Assembly (NCBI RefSeq): GCF_046602855.1
Contig: NZ_JBKINJ010000001.1
Coordinates: 372,001 to 436,000 of the forward strand
Source of the DNA: Gracilimonas sp046602855
GTDB taxonomy: Bacteria > Bacteroidota > Rhodothermia > Balneolales > Balneolaceae
DNA length: 64,000 nt
Direction: 5' to 3'
The translations under genes and the position numbers were made by a program. This document shows, in pieces, positions 18,340-26,090 of the stretch (positions are counted from its first letter, which is position 1; each line of letters starts with the position of its first letter). Below the pieces are notes generated by a model that was not told the origin of the DNA, did no database searches, and was given only the letters and a program-made list of their open reading frames with translations.

Positions 18340-19290
18340 TTGCAAGATAAGGATACTAATTCAAATATAGACATAAGTTTAGTGATCCCTGTTTACAACG
18401 AAGAAGAATCACTGCCCGAGCTTGAAAAAGCTATTTCAGAAGCTCTGTTGAATTTGTTTACCTACGAAGTCATATTTGTGGATGATGGGTCCACTGATAC
18501 TTCGTGGAGTGTGATCAAAGATCTGGCTGAAAAAAATGATAATGTAAGAGGCATTTCATTTCATCACAACTACGGTAAAAGTGTTGCTTTACAAGCTGGA
18601 TTTGAAGATGTAAAGGGAGATTACATTGTTACCTTAGACTCAGATCTTCAGGATGATCCTAATGAAATTCCTGAGATGATACAAATGCTGAAAGACGGGT
18701 ACGATCTGGTAAGTGGTTGGAAAAAAGAGCGCCACGATCCGATCTCAAAGACTATACCGTCTAAATTTTTTAACTATGTGACCCGGAAAGTTGCGGGTAT
18801 CAAACTGCATGATTTTAACTGCGGCTTGAAAGCCTATAGAGCAGAAGTTGTAGAGAGTATTTATTTATACGGAGAGTTACACCGATATATACCCATGCTG
18901 GCAAAACGTGAAGGTTATGGCCGAATAACTGAAAAGGTTGTTAAGCATCATCCTCGAAAATACGGAAAGACTAAATTTGGTTTATCTAGGTTCATGAACG
19001 GATTTTTGGATCTTGTGACAATTACTTTTGTTCAGCGATATCTCCAAAAACCAATGCATTTCTTTGGAACCATAGGGGTACTACTGTTAATTGCCGGCGG
19101 TTTCATAAACTTGTATATGGTGTATGTGAAACTGGTTTTAGGTGAGGGCATTGGAAACCGGCCATTACTTTTTCTTGGCATTCTTTTGATGGTTGTCGGT
19201 GTTCAGTTCTTTTCAACGGGCTTACTTGGTGAGTTGATCAATAAAAATCATATAGAAAAACAAAAACCAAGGATCAGGGAACAGGTTTGA
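18340..19290 (+). CDS. GT2 glycosyltransferase, DPM1/GtrB-like
   Basis: A 316-aa family 2 glycosyltransferase with a cytoplasmic GT-A domain and two C-terminal membrane spans (about 235-260 and 270-295). Nucleotide binding is shown by VIPVYNEEESLPELEKA near 12-28 and FVDDGSTD near 47-54; the metal-binding region is LDSDLQDDP near 99-107. The layout matches polyprenyl-phosphate glucose/mannose transferases (GtrB, ArnC, DPM1). The start is TTG with an AAAAGG ribosome-binding site about 8 bases upstream. The lipid-linked sugar product is not determined. Confidence 0.88.
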   Translation: MQDKDTNSNIDISLVIPVYNEEESLPELEKAISEALLNLFTYEVIFVDDGSTDTSWSVIKDLAEKNDNVRGISFHHNYGKSVALQAGFEDVKGDYIVTLDSDLQDDPNEIPEMIQMLKDGYDLVSGWKKERHDPISKTIPSKFFNYVTRKVAGIKLHDFNCGLKAYRAEVVESIYLYGELHRYIPMLAKREGYGRITEKVVKHHPRKYGKTKFGLSRFMNGFLDLVTITFVQRYLQKPMHFFGTIGVLLLIAGGFINLYMVYVKLVLGEGIGNRPLLFLGILLMVVGVQFFSTGLLGELINKNHIEKQKPRIREQV

Positions 19291-19326
19291 AGATTTCCGG
19301 AATATGAATCTGTCTTATAAAGCTGC

Positions 19327-19587
19327 CTACTCATTTATAGTTTCGATTTTAGCAACGTAGAAAACTCGGTCTTTTTCCTTAATAAGCTCTCCACTTTTAA
19401 CTTTAAAAGAGTCTCCGGGCCTTAAAGGTAGCAGACTATTGTCAACCATTTTAATGACCTCAGGTATATGTCCACCGTCATCTTCCCATCGGATATTTTC
19501 GGCAGTTTTGGGAACCGTTATAATTTCAGAATCAATCTCAATTTTTATTTCCCTGGGTTCAATATTATGTGATTTCTTTTTTTCCAT
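19327..19587 (-). CDS. Small hypothetical protein
   Basis: An 86-aa acidic/basic soluble protein that I do not recognise. It begins MEKKKSHNIEPREIKIEI and has a beta-rich pattern ending LIKEKDRVFYVAKIETINE, with no signal peptide, membrane span or Cys. It lies 27 bases downstream of the universal stress protein gene on the same strand and is probably cotranscribed. A role with the stress protein is possible but nothing in the sequence shows it. Confidence 0.55.
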   Translation of the reverse strand: MEKKKSHNIEPREIKIEIDSEIITVPKTAENIRWEDDGGHIPEVIKMVDNSLLPLRPGDSFKVKSGELIKEKDRVFYVAKIETINE

Positions 19588-19614
19588 AGTGATCTACATA
19601 TTAACAGAAGTTTT

Positions 19615-20454
19615 TTATGACTTTGGTTTTCCGGGCATAACAAGTAGAGGAACCATTGTGGCCTGACTTATCTTTTTTGAATGTTTTTTGCCAATAACAG
19701 AAAATAGATTTTGATAGCGTACGGTAACGATCAAAGAAAAGTCATGCTCATTAACCTCAATATTTACGGTATTTAAAAGATCATCAGATTCCATTAATTC
19801 ATATTTGATCTTGTTATAGCTGATATGTTCAGAAACATAATCCTTTAATCCGCGAAATAGCAGATCTTCTTTTCTATCCAGTTTTTTAGTGACATGAATT
19901 ATTTTTAATAATGCTTGATATTGAGATGCTAACTGGCTTACAAATTTTAGTGCGTTCAGATCATAAGGCCCATAATCTGATGTAAACAGGATCTTTTTGA
20001 AACCGGTAAATTCACTATTCATTGGAATCACAAGAACCGGTACTTCAGATTGTTGAACGACTTCTGTGGTAGTACTGCCAAAGAACATCCGTTCAAGCGC
20101 ACTTCTTCCTTGAGTACCCATTACGACCATATCTATATGATATTCAGGTATTGCATTTATCACAGAATAAACTGACCTGCCTTCAAAAAGATGAGTTTTA
20201 ACTTTTAGATTTTCATATTCTTTTTGACTTTTTATCTGATCAGTGATTTCCTCAAACAGTTTTTCAACTTTACGCGTCACATTTTGTTTGATATTTTCAA
20301 CCACGGGAGTAAAATCGTAGGGCTCTTCTATTGAATGCATTATATGTAAACTTGCATCATATTCTTTTGCCAGCTTCAAAGCGAAAGAAAGTGCGTGTTT
20401 GGCATTATCTGAAAAATCGGTTGGATGAAGAATGTTTTTGATTGCTTTGCCCAT
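19615..20454 (-). CDS. Tandem-domain universal stress protein (UspA family)
   Basis: A 279-aa protein of two Usp domains. Domain 1 (about 5-148) keeps the ATP-binding G-x2-G-x9-G-S/T motif in GTQGRSALERMFFGSTT and ends in VPVLVIP. Domain 2 (about 152-275) begins FKKILFTSDYGPYDLNALKF but lacks the Gly-rich motif, so it is probably a non-binding partner domain. Usp proteins act in cytoplasmic stress responses. It is first in a two-gene unit with the 86-aa gene. The upstream leader on this strand holds a TPP riboswitch and a terminator hairpin, an unusual setting for a stress protein. Confidence 0.9.
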   Translation of the reverse strand: MGKAIKNILHPTDFSDNAKHALSFALKLAKEYDASLHIMHSIEEPYDFTPVVENIKQNVTRKVEKLFEEITDQIKSQKEYENLKVKTHLFEGRSVYSVINAIPEYHIDMVVMGTQGRSALERMFFGSTTTEVVQQSEVPVLVIPMNSEFTGFKKILFTSDYGPYDLNALKFVSQLASQYQALLKIIHVTKKLDRKEDLLFRGLKDYVSEHISYNKIKYELMESDDLLNTVNIEVNEHDFSLIVTVRYQNLFSVIGKKHSKKISQATMVPLLVMPGKPKS

Positions 20455-20628
20455 GTTATATCCTGTAGGTTTTAATTTCCCGGAATTTATTTAATATCAG
20501 AAAAATTAGGGATTTAATCGATAGAAGATACGATCGAGCTCCAGGTTGCATTTTTATTGACTTCACTTTCAGCCAGATTACTAAGCCCGTCATCAGCATC
20601 TTTACTGTCTCGAAGTATGTTTAATAAA

Positions 20629-20654
20629 AGCCCATAGTAATTAAACTACGGGCT
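20629..20654 (-). terminator. Terminator hairpin directly after the TPP riboswitch
   Basis: On the minus strand AGCCC-G-TAGT (20654-20645) pairs with ACTA-T-GGGCT (20638-20629), and TTTATTAAA follows. It lies 21 bases downstream of the riboswitch 3' end, where an expression-platform terminator would be expected. Confidence 0.65.
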
Positions 20655-20675
20655 ACTCAATAATTAGAAAGTTAA

Positions 20676-20751
20676 CTGTTTCCTTTCGTCGGTATGATCC
20701 GCATCAAGTATAAGAGGTATAATTTCAGCTCATAACAAGCACCCTCAACAG
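20676..20751 (-). promoter_or_regulatory. TPP (thi-box) riboswitch
   Basis: On the minus strand the TPP aptamer can be traced from 5' to 3'. P1 is CTGTT (20751-20747) with AACAG (20680-20676). P2 is GAGGGTGC with ATACCTC. The J3/2 loop is CTGAAA, where the consensus is CTGAGA. The pyrophosphate-binding arm is ACTTGATgcGGATcATaCC followed by CGAAAGGAAACA, against the consensus ACCTGATctGGATAATgCC...CGtAGGGAA. This is a nearly complete thi-box. The next genes on this strand are a Usp and a small protein, not thiamine genes, so the aptamer looks orphaned or repurposed. Confidence 0.88.
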
Positions 20752-21349
20752 GTATCTTTCGGGTTTGCTGTATTATCAGCATTCCTTATTGATAACCGGA
20801 GCATACGTCAGGAAAAATCAATAAAGATTAATCACTGTAAGTAACCGGCGGCATTTTTCCGGTTTATCTCTGTTCTATTTAAAGAGACAGAAATTATGCT
20901 CTTTTTTAATTTGACTATCATTATATCAAAGACTCTGAGAGAAGTATAAAACAATACCTGTTAGTTGTATGCAGGGGAAAGGATAAAGAGGTTGTAATAT
21001 TTTTATTACAAAAAGTGTAGGATAAAACCGTATTTATTTTGATAGGTTAGAATTATTACGACCAAACATTTTTGGAATCACACAGGGATTTTTTCAGAAT
21101 CTGGTCAGTCTGTTTAATGAGAAGCTGACACAAGCTGTCAAAGCTATTGTTTTTCATACTGTAAAATAAGTTTAGTAATTAGATCATTACGGCATTTTCA
21201 ATAACTCATGCAGGTGTCAATTACAACATCGAAATAAGAATTGATATAAATAGGTTTTGTAATTCAAAGAATGATGGATATTACAGCCTCATATATTAAA
21301 TTCAGTTATGGAGTAAGACTAAATTCCGGGTAAATCAGACGGTAATTGA
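20752..21349. other. Intergenic region without a recognisable gene
   Basis: Between the riboswitch and the ATPase start I see only AT-rich sequence. It includes a GC-rich inverted repeat (AACCGG...CCGGTT type) near 20852-20873 that could be part of the riboswitch leader. There is no ORF with convincing codon use. The ATPase promoter must lie here, but no strong match is evident. Confidence 0.4.
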
Positions 21350-24034
21350 ATGAGCAGAGCTGCAGATAAGCATAATGTTTTAGTGGATCCGGAGAACCTA
21401 CATACTTTAGAAGTTGAGGAGGTACTGAATAGATTTGAAGTTGATCGGAACAAGGGCCTTAACGAACAAACTGTTAAGATAAGAAGAGAGCAGTATGGAA
21501 TTAACAAATTAAGGCAGCACAAAAGCAGGAGTATTTGGTCGGTCTTTATATCGCAATTCAAGAGTATCATAATTGGGATATTGGCGGTAGCAGCGGCAGC
21601 AGCATTAATATATGGTGAATGGATAGAAGGATGGGCTGTATTGGTGGTCATTTTGATCAATACACTGATCGGGTTTATTACTGAATTAAGAGCCGTGCGT
21701 GCAATGGAGGCCCTGTCACAAATTGGGGTCGTTAAGACGAGAGTAAAAAGGGAAGGTCGAGTTGTTGAAGTAGACGCTGAGGACCTTGTTCCGGGAGATC
21801 TGGTTGTAATTGAAGGAGGAGATATAATAACTGCAGATCTCAGGATAATCAATGCTTCCAAACTGCAGGCTAATGAATCTGCACTAACGGGTGAAAGTCT
21901 TCCGGTCAGTAAAAATGAAATGAAAGTTAAGGAAGAAAGCGTATTGGCTGAGAGAAGTAATATGCTGTATAAAGGAACAGCTGTAACGAGGGGTTCTGGG
22001 CTTGCCGTAGTAGTAGGCACGGCAATGAGTACTGAGTTAGGTAAGATTTCATCTTTAGTTGAGACTACAGAAGATGAGCTAACCCCATTGGAGGAACGCC
22101 TTGACGTATTGGGTTATAAGCTGATCTATGTAAGCGTTGGGATCATCATAGCAATTGTTATATCGGGAATTGTCAGTGGAAAAGAAATCGTGTTGATGAT
22201 CGAAACCGGGATCGCTCTTGCCGTGGCAGCTATTCCGGAAGGACTACCAATTGTTGCCACTTTATCACTTGCAAAAGGATTGAAAACTCTGGCAAACAAA
22301 AATGCTTTGGTCAATAAGCTTTCTTCAGTTGAAACACTCGGGGCTACATCTGTTATCTGTACGGATAAAACGGGGACTTTGACTGAAAATCAAATGACAG
22401 CTACACAGGTCCATTTGTACAACAGAACGATAGATGTAAACGGCAAAATTGACCAAGAACTTACTGAAGAGGGTAACCCTTTGCACATTGAGCACGATGG
22501 GGACCTTAGGCTCGCATTACAAGTTGGGGTGATATGCAACAATGCGACCTTCGAACCAAACTCAGAAGAGGCAAATGGAGATCCATTAGAAATTGCCCTG
22601 CTTGAGCTCGGTTATAAAGCAGGCTTATTACATTCTGAGCTGATGAAAGTCCATCCGGAAGTTAGGGAAGATGCCTTCGATTCAACAACTAAGATGATGG
22701 CAACCTGGAACAAGATTGAGGAGGGGAAACTTCGGGTTTATATAAAAGGCGCACCTGAGGCAATACTGCAGAATTGCAGCACTTATTTAAAAGAAGGGGA
22801 TTGTAAAGAACTCGGAAATGATGAGCAAGATCATTGGTCGAACCTGAACAATAAACTAGCCGGGGAAGGTTACAGGATGATCGCTTTGGCTACTAAAATG
22901 GCTCAAGATCCTGAAGGGAATTCATATGAGGATTTGTGCTTTATTGGGCTAGTAGCTTTGATGGATCCCCCAAGGGAAGGCGTTAAAGAAGCGATTGAAG
23001 AGTGCAGGCAGGCCGGGATCAATGTAGTTATGGTGACAGGTGATCAGGTAGAGACGGCTCGTTACATTGCGAATAAGCTTAAACTTGTTGAGAAAAGTAA
23101 CAGTGCAGTTATTCACGGAAGTAAATTATATGAAACTGATAAGCAGACCAAGCTAAATTCATTTGTCTATGCACGAATTGATCCGAAACAAAAGTTGGAA
23201 ATCATAGACATGTATCAAAATGAGAATCAGACAGTGGCAATGACGGGTGATGGCGTAAATGATGCCCCGGCACTGAAGAAAGCTGATATTGGGATCGCAA
23301 TGGGTCGGAGAGGTACGCAGGTTGCACGTGAAGCTGCAGATATAGTGTTAACGGATGACGCGTTCTCAACGATCGTGCTGGCAGTTGAGCAGGGTAGAAT
23401 CATATTCAACAATATCAGAAAGTTTGTGTTTTATCTGCTTTCCTGTAATGTAAGTGAAGTTGCAGTGGTTGGAATTGCTTCCTTCATTGGTTTGCCATTG
23501 CCAATATTACCCTTGCAGATACTTTTCTTAAATCTTGTAACAGATGTATTTCCGGCTCTTGCTTTGGGAGTTGGTGAAGGCGACAAGACTATAATGAAAG
23601 AAAGACCAAGAAAGTCTGAGGAACCAATTTTAAACAGAAAACACTGGAAAATGATTGGAGCATACAGTTTGATAATGACTGCAGCGGTACTTGGTTCATT
23701 TCTGATCGGGTCACATTGGTTAGAAGTGGGTGCTGAAGGGGCTGTAACAATGAGCTTTTTAACATTGGCATTGTCTCAGTTATGGCATGTTTTTAATATG
23801 AGAGAAGAGAACAGTAGAATATTTATTAATTCAATTACTAAAAATAAATGGATTTGGGCGGCTATAGTACTCTGTTTAGTTTTACTGTTGAGCGCGATAT
23901 ATGTACCGATATTATCAGATGTACTAAGCCTGATTCCACCAAGTTTTTCAATGTGGGCAATTATCCTGTTAATGAGTTTGATTCCATTGGTAACAGGCCA
24001 GTTGGTGCTAATTTTGAGAAAAGCTATGAGGTAG
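21350..24034 (+). CDS. Ca2+-transporting P-type ATPase (P2A/SERCA-like)
   Basis: An 894-aa P-type ATPase of the inner membrane. The actuator loop has LTGESLPVSK, phosphorylation occurs at Asp339 in CTDKTGTLTEN, and the hinge is MTGDGVNDAPALKKADIGIAMG. Ion-site signatures point to Ca2+: M4 has PEGLP, M5 has NVSEV (Glu matching SERCA Glu771) and M6 has NLVTDVFPA (Asn, Thr and Asp matching the SERCA N-T-D set). MgtA-type pumps carry different M4 motifs. It is probably a calcium exporter, standing alone near the stress gene. The 3' end runs towards the tRNA cluster on the opposite strand. Confidence 0.92.
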   Translation: MSRAADKHNVLVDPENLHTLEVEEVLNRFEVDRNKGLNEQTVKIRREQYGINKLRQHKSRSIWSVFISQFKSIIIGILAVAAAAALIYGEWIEGWAVLVVILINTLIGFITELRAVRAMEALSQIGVVKTRVKREGRVVEVDAEDLVPGDLVVIEGGDIITADLRIINASKLQANESALTGESLPVSKNEMKVKEESVLAERSNMLYKGTAVTRGSGLAVVVGTAMSTELGKISSLVETTEDELTPLEERLDVLGYKLIYVSVGIIIAIVISGIVSGKEIVLMIETGIALAVAAIPEGLPIVATLSLAKGLKTLANKNALVNKLSSVETLGATSVICTDKTGTLTENQMTATQVHLYNRTIDVNGKIDQELTEEGNPLHIEHDGDLRLALQVGVICNNATFEPNSEEANGDPLEIALLELGYKAGLLHSELMKVHPEVREDAFDSTTKMMATWNKIEEGKLRVYIKGAPEAILQNCSTYLKEGDCKELGNDEQDHWSNLNNKLAGEGYRMIALATKMAQDPEGNSYEDLCFIGLVALMDPPREGVKEAIEECRQAGINVVMVTGDQVETARYIANKLKLVEKSNSAVIHGSKLYETDKQTKLNSFVYARIDPKQKLEIIDMYQNENQTVAMTGDGVNDAPALKKADIGIAMGRRGTQVAREAADIVLTDDAFSTIVLAVEQGRIIFNNIRKFVFYLLSCNVSEVAVVGIASFIGLPLPILPLQILFLNLVTDVFPALALGVGEGDKTIMKERPRKSEEPILNRKHWKMIGAYSLIMTAAVLGSFLIGSHWLEVGAEGAVTMSFLTLALSQLWHVFNMREENSRIFINSITKNKWIWAAIVLCLVLLLSAIYVPILSDVLSLIPPSFSMWAIILLMSLIPLVTGQLVLILRKAMR

Positions 24035-24059
24035 TATAGGCTGTTTGAATGGATGGTCC

Positions 24060-24097
24060 ATAAAACAAAAAAAGCCTCCCGATCATCGGGAAGCTTT
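24060..24097 (-). terminator. Terminator of the tRNA cluster
   Basis: On the minus strand a 12-bp stem (AAAGCTTCCCGA with TCGGGAGGCTTT, one G-U pair; 24097-24071) with a TGA loop is followed by a long U-run. It ends the tRNA transcript just past the distal tRNA-Glu. Confidence 0.85.
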
Positions 24098-24105
24098 ATC
24101 TGTTG

Positions 24106-24178
24106 TACCGCGTACGGGATTTGAACCCGTGCTACCGCCGTGAAAGGGCGGCGTCCTGGACCCCTAGACGAACGCGGC
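24106..24178 (-). tRNA. tRNA-Glu (TTC)
   Basis: A 73-nt cloverleaf. The acceptor GCCGCGT pairs with ACGCGGT, with the G1-U72 pair common for tRNA-Glu in this group. The anticodon loop CTTTCAC sits between CCGCC and GGCGG, the T-loop is GGTTCAAATCC and the discriminator is A. CCA is not encoded. It differs by one base from the second copy at 24350. Confidence 0.97.
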
Positions 24179-24201
24179 ATTTTGATAACAGTGCTCAGAA
24201 A

Positions 24202-24254
24202 TACAGTGACCAGTAAACAGTACATTAATTGTATACTGTTTACTGGTCACTGTA
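24202..24254. repeat. Perfect 21-bp inverted repeat between tRNA-Glu and tRNA-His
   Basis: The arm 24202-24222 is exactly complementary to 24234-24254, with an 11-base loop (24223-24233). The arms contain the motif CAGTGACCAGTAAACAG. There is no U-run on either side, so it is not a standard terminator. It resembles an intergenic palindromic repeat and could act as a tRNA processing signal. Confidence 0.9.
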
Positions 24255-24267
24255 CACTGAAAAAAAG

Positions 24268-24342
24268 GGAGCCCGATGGGAATTGAACCCACGACCTCTA
24301 GGGCCACAACCTAGCGCTCTAACCGACTGAGCTACGAGCTCC
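24268..24342 (-). tRNA. tRNA-His (GTG)
   Basis: A 75-nt tRNA. The extra G-1 is encoded (24342) and pairs with the C discriminator (24268), as expected for tRNA-His. The anticodon loop TTGTGGC lies between CTAGG and CCTAG, giving anticodon GTG. The D-arm has GCTCAGTCGGTTAGAGC. Confidence 0.97.
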
Positions 24343-24349
24343 ATTTAAG

Positions 24350-24422
24350 TACCGCGTACGGGATTTGAACCCGTGCTACCGCCGTGAAAGGGCGGCGTCC
24401 TAGACCCCTAGACGAACGCGGC
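24350..24422 (-). tRNA. tRNA-Glu (TTC), second copy
   Basis: A 73-nt copy nearly identical to the tRNA-Glu at 24106, with one substitution in the D-stem/variable region (CTAGAC against CTGGAC on the plus strand). It has the same anticodon loop CTTTCAC and G1-U72 pair. The duplication flanks tRNA-His. Confidence 0.97.
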
Positions 24423-24464
24423 ATACATAAAATCAATAAGTCAAACATAAAGCGTTAACAAGTG

Positions 24465-24535
24465 AGGCGACAGGCGGGTTCGAACCGCCGTACGAGGTTT
24501 TGCAGACCTCTGCCTAACCACTCGGCCATGTCGCC
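24465..24535 (-). tRNA. tRNA-Cys (GCA)
   Basis: A 71-nt tRNA. The acceptor GGCGACA pairs with TGTCGCC, with discriminator T as usual for Cys. The anticodon loop CTGCAAA lies between GAGGT and ACCTC, giving anticodon GCA. Confidence 0.97.
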
Positions 24536-24557
24536 TTTTAAAAACCGCCAAAGTTAG

Positions 24558-24631
24558 TACGCCCGACAGGAGTCGAACCTGTAACCTACGCCTTAGAAGG
24601 GCGTTGCTCTATCCAGTTGAGCTACGGGCGC
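24558..24631 (-). tRNA. tRNA-Arg (TCT)
   Basis: A 74-nt tRNA. The acceptor GCGCCCG pairs with CGGGCGT, including G1-U72. The anticodon loop CTTCTAA lies between ACGCC and GGCGT, giving anticodon TCT, which reads AGA/AGG. The discriminator is A. Confidence 0.96.
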
Positions 24632-24645
24632 TCAACTTAACAATA

Positions 24646-24696
24646 TGTCAAAAAAAGTGAGATTTCCTGATCATTTTAAAGTAATCAGGAAATCTC
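24646..24696 (-). terminator. Terminator between tRNA-Pro and tRNA-Arg
   Basis: The perfect 13-bp stem GAGATTTCCTGAT (24659-24671) with its complement at 24684-24696 is followed on the minus strand by ACTTTTTT. It lies five bases downstream of tRNA-Pro, so it should end or attenuate the tRNA-Pro transcript before the other five tRNAs. Confidence 0.8.
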
Positions 24697-24700
24697 TATG

Positions 24701-24774
24701 TCGGGGAGACAAGATTTGAACTTGCGACCCTTCGCTCCCAAAGCGAATGCGCTACCGGACTGCGCCACTCCCCG
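24701..24774 (-). tRNA. tRNA-Pro (TGG)
   Basis: A 74-nt tRNA. The acceptor CGGGGAG pairs with CTCCCCG, and C1-G72 with discriminator A is typical of bacterial tRNA-Pro. The anticodon loop TTTGGGA lies between TTCGC and GCGAA, giving anticodon TGG. Confidence 0.97.
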
Positions 24775-24843
24775 GTTTCCGTCTTCAAGACAGATTCCAA
24801 AAATACGAAGCATACCAATTGCAGGCAAATAGTTTTAGGTATT

Positions 24844-26019
24844 TTATTTAATAAGTTTGCTAAGTAGACGGTCTGTAAAAGCCTCCCAGCTAAGTTCCTC
24901 TTTTAACTTCTCTAATTCACTGATAATTGTTGTGCGAGTTTCAGTTTTCATCATAGTGTATATGGATTCTTTTAATTCTGACACACTATCCGACGAAAAC
25001 ACCAAAGCACTTTTATTATGTTCAATATGCTCGGTTAAACCCTGAAGGTCTGATAGTATACAGGGTAGTTTAAAATTAATGGCATTAGCCAGGATACCGC
25101 TTTGGGTAGCGGAGCGATAAGGCATTACCATAGCATCCGATAATGTCAGAACCTCGGCCACTTCCCGGTCACTTATAAATCGATCTATGATGGTATAAAA
25201 TTTTCTATGCTTCATATTTATCCGTGAGAGAACTGAATCTTTATCCATGTAAAATTCTCCGACTATAAAAGGACGGATACCTTCTGACTCTAAGTCCATT
25301 TCATTCAGGCCTTCGATTAGTACATCCAGACCTTTATAAGGTCGTACTAAGCCGAAAAAGAGCAATACAAAATCATCATTTGTAAACCCATATTGTTGTT
25401 TTAACTCCGGTACTGTTATTTTCGGCAGCTCTTGTTCATAAACTGGATGAAATAACTTTATCACCTTATTACCAAGGGATAAACTTTGTGCTTCCGCGCT
25501 GCTTTTCTCTGAAAGGACAATTACATGGTCTGCTTTATCCAATAGATTCTTTGATAAGTACTTACCAAGTGGGAAATTTTCGTGAGGAAGTATATTGTGG
25601 GCAAGAACTGAGATTGAAGTTTGAGGAGAGCTCTTTTTAATTTGAGTGATTACTTTTATAAAAGCCGGGGCAAAAAATGGATGCCAGTAACTGATGATCA
25701 CATTATCTGGTCGGTCCGCAATTATTTCTTTTGCTGCCTTTTTCCAATTAAATGGATTCCATGAATGAAGTACTCTTTGAGCATATGTAGTATCAACAGA
25801 ATCCAGGTATTGACTATTACCGGGAAACAATAAAGAAGGATAGAGACTAGTAAAGTTATAAGCTTTTACCTTAGTCCTGACCTTTAAATGCTGAAACAAA
25901 TAATCACTAAATTTTGCAATTCCACCGCGAAAGGGAGGGAATACACTTACAAATGAAATCAAGGGATATTTTTTACTGAAATGGTAATGCTTAAAAAAAG
26001 TAATTACAAGTTCAAGCAA
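24844..26019 (-). CDS. GT4-type glycosyltransferase
   Basis: A 391-aa GT-B glycosyltransferase. The N-terminal acceptor domain has FVSVFPPFRGGIAKFSDYL near 23-41. The donor domain has FFGLVRPYKGLDVLIEGL near 228-245 and a variant E-loop, MPYRSATQSGI near 306-316, in place of the usual E-G-F-G pattern, which is common among GT4 enzymes of surface-polysaccharide clusters. The start is TTG at 26019; no better ATG lies nearby. It stands alone after the tRNA cluster, divergent from the next gene. Acceptor and sugar are unknown. Confidence 0.85.
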   Translation of the reverse strand: MLELVITFFKHYHFSKKYPLISFVSVFPPFRGGIAKFSDYLFQHLKVRTKVKAYNFTSLYPSLLFPGNSQYLDSVDTTYAQRVLHSWNPFNWKKAAKEIIADRPDNVIISYWHPFFAPAFIKVITQIKKSSPQTSISVLAHNILPHENFPLGKYLSKNLLDKADHVIVLSEKSSAEAQSLSLGNKVIKLFHPVYEQELPKITVPELKQQYGFTNDDFVLLFFGLVRPYKGLDVLIEGLNEMDLESEGIRPFIVGEFYMDKDSVLSRINMKHRKFYTIIDRFISDREVAEVLTLSDAMVMPYRSATQSGILANAINFKLPCILSDLQGLTEHIEHNKSALVFSSDSVSELKESIYTMMKTETRTTIISELEKLKEELSWEAFTDRLLSKLIK

Positions 26020-26090
26020 TAACCATTTAAAACTTATAGCTCTTGTTAATTTTCATTAAGTTTGCACAGAAAAAATCACCAATCTTATTT

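Noticed and set aside
20456..20599. 47-codon minus-strand ORF between the TPP riboswitch terminator and usp
   Set aside because: No recognisable product and only one possible start. Another frame in the same stretch is equally open, so I kept it as a note within the riboswitch finding rather than as a gene.
21319..22020. 233-codon minus-strand ORF inside the Ca2+ ATPase gene
   Set aside because: It is the antisense of a strongly conserved P-type ATPase; the Ser/Thr/Leu-rich sequence is typical of a shadow frame.
23776..24225. 149-codon minus-strand ORF covering the ATPase 3' end and tRNA-Glu
   Set aside because: It runs through a tRNA gene and its terminator, so it cannot be a normal coding region.
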